Assembly (NCBI RefSeq): GCF_023016085.1
Contig: NZ_JALKBF010000001.1
Coordinates: forward strand, 558,001 to 622,000
DNA: 64,000 bases
Source: Aliiroseovarius sp. F47248L
Lineage (GTDB): Bacteria; Pseudomonadota; Alphaproteobacteria; Rhodobacterales; Rhodobacteraceae
Direction of reading: 5' to 3'
The position numbers and the translations under genes were made by a program. Under the pieces are notes generated by a model. It was not told the DNA's origin and did not search any database. It saw only the letters and a list, made by a program, of their open reading frames with translations. This document shows, one piece after another, positions 60,886-64,000 of the stretch. Position 1 is the stretch's first letter. Each line of letters begins with the position of its first letter.

Positions 60886-62424
60886 ATGAACATTGGCGCG
60901 CACCTGACCTATTCTGACGACCAAGCGGACGCCCATGACCGCGTGGCTGACATGCTGCGCGGGGCAGGCGTAAATTTGGACGACGCGCTATTGTCACCGA
61001 TGTCCGACGGTAAGTCGCACGTTATGGCAGTCGTGGGCAAAGCGGGATCGGGCAAGACAATGTTACTGGCCCAGCTTTACCGCGCATTGGAAGATGCCGG
61101 GGTGGACGTTGTATCCGGCGACTGGGAAGGGAAACGCCGTAAGGATCGCAGGACATTGGCCATATTGGCCCCAACCAACAAGGCCGCCAGCGTTTTACGC
61201 AACCGCGGTGTGCCTGCGACAACGATACACCGCATACTTTATACCCCTGTCTATGACCCTGAATACGAGAAGATTGCCGAATGGCTGGCTGGAAACGGCA
61301 ATCGCCCGTCGATTGAAGGTCTGACGGATGCGGCACTGGATCGTGCGTTTGCTTTCTATCAAGCTCAGAAGTCCATTCCGGGCGCGCTGGCAGCCGCTGG
61401 ATTGCGTGGGTCTGACTTTATTACAGGCTGGAAACGTCGCGATGATCCTTTGGATATAGGATTTGTCGACGAAAGCTCGATGTTGGATGAAAAACAGTTC
61501 AACGATCTGCGTGAGATATTCCCGACATTGGTGCTGTTTGGTGATCCTGCGCAGCTGGCTCCGGTGGGGCAGTCAGGGGAAATGGTCTTTGACCGGTTGG
61601 GGGACAACCGCAAGATGGTGCTGCATCGCATTCACCGACAGGAGCAAGACAACCCAATACTGGACTTGGCTCATGCCTTGGCCGATGACACCCTGGATTT
61701 TGCGTCATTCGAAAACATGATCGAAGAAGCCGCACGTTCAGATGACCGTGTCGTCGTTGCCCCCCGTGTGAATGCTGATCTTATGGCGCGCTCGCCAGTT
61801 TTGGTGTGGCGCAATGTGACACGCGTGCGCCTAATCACGGCATTTCGGGCGGCATATGGTGCACCGGAGCACGAATTGATGCCTGGTGAACCGCTGATTT
61901 GCGATGGGATCGAACTGCCTCTGAAACACCGCAAGAAACGGATTGATCTAGAGGCGCGTGGTCTGATCAAGGGTGCGCAATGTGTTTATCTTGGCCCCGG
62001 AAAACGGCCGGGATTTTCAAGATTGCACGTGTTGGGCGCTGAAGACCCACAGTTGTCAGCAGCGTCGATTATCAAGATCGAAATGCCCGACGAGGAAGAA
62101 CCGTTCATTCCCTATGCAGCCAATATGGGCGCGGCTTTTTTGCATGGGGCCGCCGTGACCATTCATAAGGCGCAAGGGTCACAATGGCCCGAAGTGCAAG
62201 TCTTTGCGCCAGACATCTGGGCGGCCTCACGGGCGGGACGTACCGAGGCAGGGCTGCCGTTGTGGAAACGCTTGGCCTATGTGGCTATTACGCGGGCCGA
62301 GACACGCTTGCATTGGGTGAAACGTTACGCCATGGCCCGACCCGAGGCCGAGCTGTCGACGCAGGATCTTCCCAGCAAACCCGTCGCGTTTGCATTAGAG
62401 GCACAAGGCGAAGACGTGGCTTAA
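60886..62424 (+). CDS. RecD-like DNA helicase
   Basis: A 512-residue SF1B helicase. Walker A GKAGSGKT at about 51-58, a DEAD-like motif II in FVDESSMLD, motif III in LFGDPAQLAPVGQ and a C-terminal VTIHKAQGSQW plus YVAITRAE. It lacks the N-terminal extension of RecD2. It is probably a DNA-repair or replication helicase. It follows luxI by 67 bp, on the same strand. Confidence 0.9.
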   Translation: MNIGAHLTYSDDQADAHDRVADMLRGAGVNLDDALLSPMSDGKSHVMAVVGKAGSGKTMLLAQLYRALEDAGVDVVSGDWEGKRRKDRRTLAILAPTNKAASVLRNRGVPATTIHRILYTPVYDPEYEKIAEWLAGNGNRPSIEGLTDAALDRAFAFYQAQKSIPGALAAAGLRGSDFITGWKRRDDPLDIGFVDESSMLDEKQFNDLREIFPTLVLFGDPAQLAPVGQSGEMVFDRLGDNRKMVLHRIHRQEQDNPILDLAHALADDTLDFASFENMIEEAARSDDRVVVAPRVNADLMARSPVLVWRNVTRVRLITAFRAAYGAPEHELMPGEPLICDGIELPLKHRKKRIDLEARGLIKGAQCVYLGPGKRPGFSRLHVLGAEDPQLSAASIIKIEMPDEEEPFIPYAANMGAAFLHGAAVTIHKAQGSQWPEVQVFAPDIWAASRAGRTEAGLPLWKRLAYVAITRAETRLHWVKRYAMARPEAELSTQDLPSKPVAFALEAQGEDVA

Positions 62425-62435
62425 ACTTGCCGGAG

Positions 62436-63203
62436 TTATGTGCGCAGGATCACCCGGAATAGAGCCGACGCTCCCCAGCCAGCAGCAATCGCAATCACAA
62501 GAGACAGTATGCCATAGATCAATGGCTGTTCATGGGCGAGATTGAAGATCCACCGCTCCAGTCCAACCTTTTGCACGTTGATCACCGTTTCAAACTGCGA
62601 GGCAACGGTGCCCTCTCGCGTCAGATAAATGCGCGTGCGATAGTCGCCTTCGGTTACGTTGGCTGGCAGCGCAATGCGCGTGTTGAACAGCGTTTCCTCC
62701 TGTAGTTCGACGCTGTTTTCCATCAGCTTGTAAAGATCCGACTTTTCGCGAATGCGGATCAGGGCGCGTGTAAAATCGCGGGGGTCTTCGTTGGTGAAGG
62801 GATTGTCACTGATGCGGATCGACCGTTCGACCGAAATGACATGCTTAAGATCGTCAAGGATCGAGAGTGTTTCCGTCAGTGGGGCTGAGGTCGCAACCGC
62901 ATAGAAACTTGGCGCAGCGGCCAGCTCGATCGAATCCGTGTTTACCCAGATCCCGAAGCGCTTGTCTTTCTTGCGCACCGTCACTGGGTGCGCAGGGCCT
63001 TCGACAACCACGATCACTTGAAGAGGGCTGTCGGTAGGGGGCGGTGCTTCGCGCTTGACCGCGCCGAAAATCAGGATCTCGGACCCCACGAAGGTCGCAG
63101 TGATAGAAACGCGGTTCTGGCTAAGCCCCGCGACGACTTTCTCCGCGGACGCAGGCAGGGCGGCAAAAATGATCAACGCAAGGATAGTGACGAGGCGCGG
63201 CAT
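62436..63203 (-). CDS. TIGR02186 family membrane-anchored protein
   Basis: A 255-residue protein with a signal peptide (MPRLVTILALIIFAALPASA) and one C-terminal transmembrane helix (about 225-247). It matches the TIGR02186 type that accompanies TauE/SafE transporters in alphaproteobacteria. Its start overlaps the transporter stop (ATGA), so they are one unit. Role unknown, possibly transport-linked. Confidence 0.85.
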   Translation of the reverse strand: MPRLVTILALIIFAALPASAEKVVAGLSQNRVSITATFVGSEILIFGAVKREAPPPTDSPLQVIVVVEGPAHPVTVRKKDKRFGIWVNTDSIELAAAPSFYAVATSAPLTETLSILDDLKHVISVERSIRISDNPFTNEDPRDFTRALIRIREKSDLYKLMENSVELQEETLFNTRIALPANVTEGDYRTRIYLTREGTVASQFETVINVQKVGLERWIFNLAHEQPLIYGILSLVIAIAAGWGASALFRVILRT

Positions 63204-64000
63204 CAGTGCCCCCCTGCCTGACCAATTTCATAAAGCTCGGCCGGTTGGATCAGCAGATCCAATCCGAGTTTGCCGCAGACGACCAGAACCATCAGTGCCA
63301 GCAGCACCCGCAACTGTTCGGCTTTAAGCTTTACGCCGATGCGCGCCCCGATCTGCGCGCCGACGACGCCGCCGATCAGCAACAGAACCGCCAGACCCAT
63401 ATCGACGGTAAAGTTGGTGGTAGCATGCAAAAGTGTGGTGAAGGCAGTCACGAAAATGATCTGGAACAGCGACGTTCCAACCACCACCTTGGTCGGCATC
63501 CCCAGCAGATAGATCATGGCTGGCACCATGATAAAGCCTCCACCCACGCCCATGATTGCCGCTAGAATACCCACCAACACTCCGACCAGAATGGGCGGAA
63601 TGACCGAGATATAAAGGCCCGAAGTCCGGAACTTCATCTTGAACGGCAGATTATGCACCCAAGTGTGCTTGCGTCGTGCCGGTACTGCTGTCCCGCCACG
63701 CGTTTTCATCAGCGCACGCACACTTTCGACGAACATTAGGGATCCGATTATGCCAAGGAACAGGACATAGGACAATTTGACCAGCAAATCGACCTGTCCG
63801 ATGGCTTTCAAAGCGTTGAACAGCTGCACGCCCAATGCGGCCCCAATCAGACCGCCGATCAACAGCACGACTCCCATTCGAAGGTCCACCGTCTTTCGCT
63901 TCAGGTGGGCCAAAACGCCAGAAAACGAGCTGGCCACGATCTGGTTGGCTTCCGTGGCCACTGCAACTGCCGGCGGAATGCCGATAAAGAACAGCAAGGG
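63203..64000 (-). CDS. TauE/SafE-family (TSUP) permease, 5' end cut by window
   Basis: A membrane protein with at least seven hydrophobic helices. The first visible part (GIPPAVAVATEANQIVASSF) is typical of an internal TSUP region, so roughly 35-40 N-terminal residues are missing beyond the edge. The family exports sulfite, sulfoacetate or similar anions. It forms a unit with TIGR02186 downstream on the minus strand. Confidence 0.9.
   Translation of the reverse strand, partial: PLLFFIGIPPAVAVATEANQIVASSFSGVLAHLKRKTVDLRMGVVLLIGGLIGAALGVQLFNALKAIGQVDLLVKLSYVLFLGIIGSLMFVESVRALMKTRGGTAVPARRKHTWVHNLPFKMKFRTSGLYISVIPPILVGVLVGILAAIMGVGGGFIMVPAMIYLLGMPTKVVVGTSLFQIIFVTAFTTLLHATTNFTVDMGLAVLLLIGGVVGAQIGARIGVKLKAEQLRVLLALMVLVVCGKLGLDLLIQPAELYEIGQAGGH

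Noticed and set aside
1..64000. CRISPR array, rRNA operon or insertion sequences
   Set aside because: No regular spaced repeats, rRNA signatures or transposase genes with terminal repeats were seen when reading the window.

Overview
The window looks like a chromosome segment of a marine alphaproteobacterium of the Rhodobacteraceae (Roseobacter group). The basis is the gene families and their order: crotonyl-CoA carboxylase/reductase next to ethylmalonyl-CoA mutase, a divergent metF-metR pair, PutA with a divergent Lrp-type regulator, a DUF6280-type protein, TIGR02186 beside a TauE/SafE transporter, and a LuxR-LuxI pair. This is inferred from protein families and was not tested by any search.

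Bases 1 to about 18110 are the right-hand part of an integrated mobile island. It ends at a tRNA-Cys gene (18103-18176, minus strand) that lies just beyond a tyrosine recombinase reading toward it. From the window edge inward the island holds a UvrD-like helicase cut by the edge, a protein combining a HEPN-type RNase motif with a C-terminal OST-HTH/LOTUS domain, and a 10.8-kb VirB-type type IV secretion operon on the minus strand. The operon order is a small unknown protein, VirB1, VirB2, VirB3, VirB4, a lipoprotein, a VirB5-like/lytic transglycosylase fusion, VirB5, VirB8, VirB9, VirB10, VirB11, a DUF4177 protein and VirB6. Next come a secreted SH3-type protein, a small XRE regulator with a coupled small gene, a secreted Cys-containing protein, two divergent ribbon-helix-helix genes around two tandem 15-bp operators, an AlpA/excisionase-like gene and the integrase. 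No relaxase or VirD4 coupling protein is visible, so the mobilisation genes are either left of the window or absent.

Bases 18180 to 64000 are ordinary chromosomal genes. In order: an isoaspartyl methyltransferase-like gene and tolC; a PopZ/DUF2497-like gene; cobQ; a DUF6280 gene; efp and a pseudouridine synthase; ygfZ-like, an MsbA-like ABC exporter and a phosphatase; a class V aminotransferase; hisC; a 58-residue Tat-signal protein; valS; a HAF-repeat autotransporter; an Lrp regulator divergent from an ornithine/lysine decarboxylase; metF divergent from metR; an inositol monophosphatase; an orphan Flp-pilin-like peptide; a rhomboid protease; putA and its regulator; tRNA-Leu(UAA); ychF; a VOC protein; trpA; a DAO-family oxidoreductase with a DUF2478 gene and a DUF1989 gene; deoD; a secreted JAMM-like DUF4329 protein; ecm, an acyltransferase and ccr; a quorum-sensing cluster; a RecD-like helicase; TIGR02186; and a TauE/SafE permease cut by the right edge.

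The most interesting non-gene signals are these. A perfect 17-bp inverted repeat at 59102-59137 contains the Shine-Dalgarno sequence and start codon of a 25-codon leader peptide that overlaps the gene before luxR. Two 15-bp operators share the consensus GGACA-N5-TGTCC between the divergent ribbon-helix-helix genes. A 21-bp palindrome lies upstream of luxI. An 8-bp-arm palindrome sits between metF and metR.
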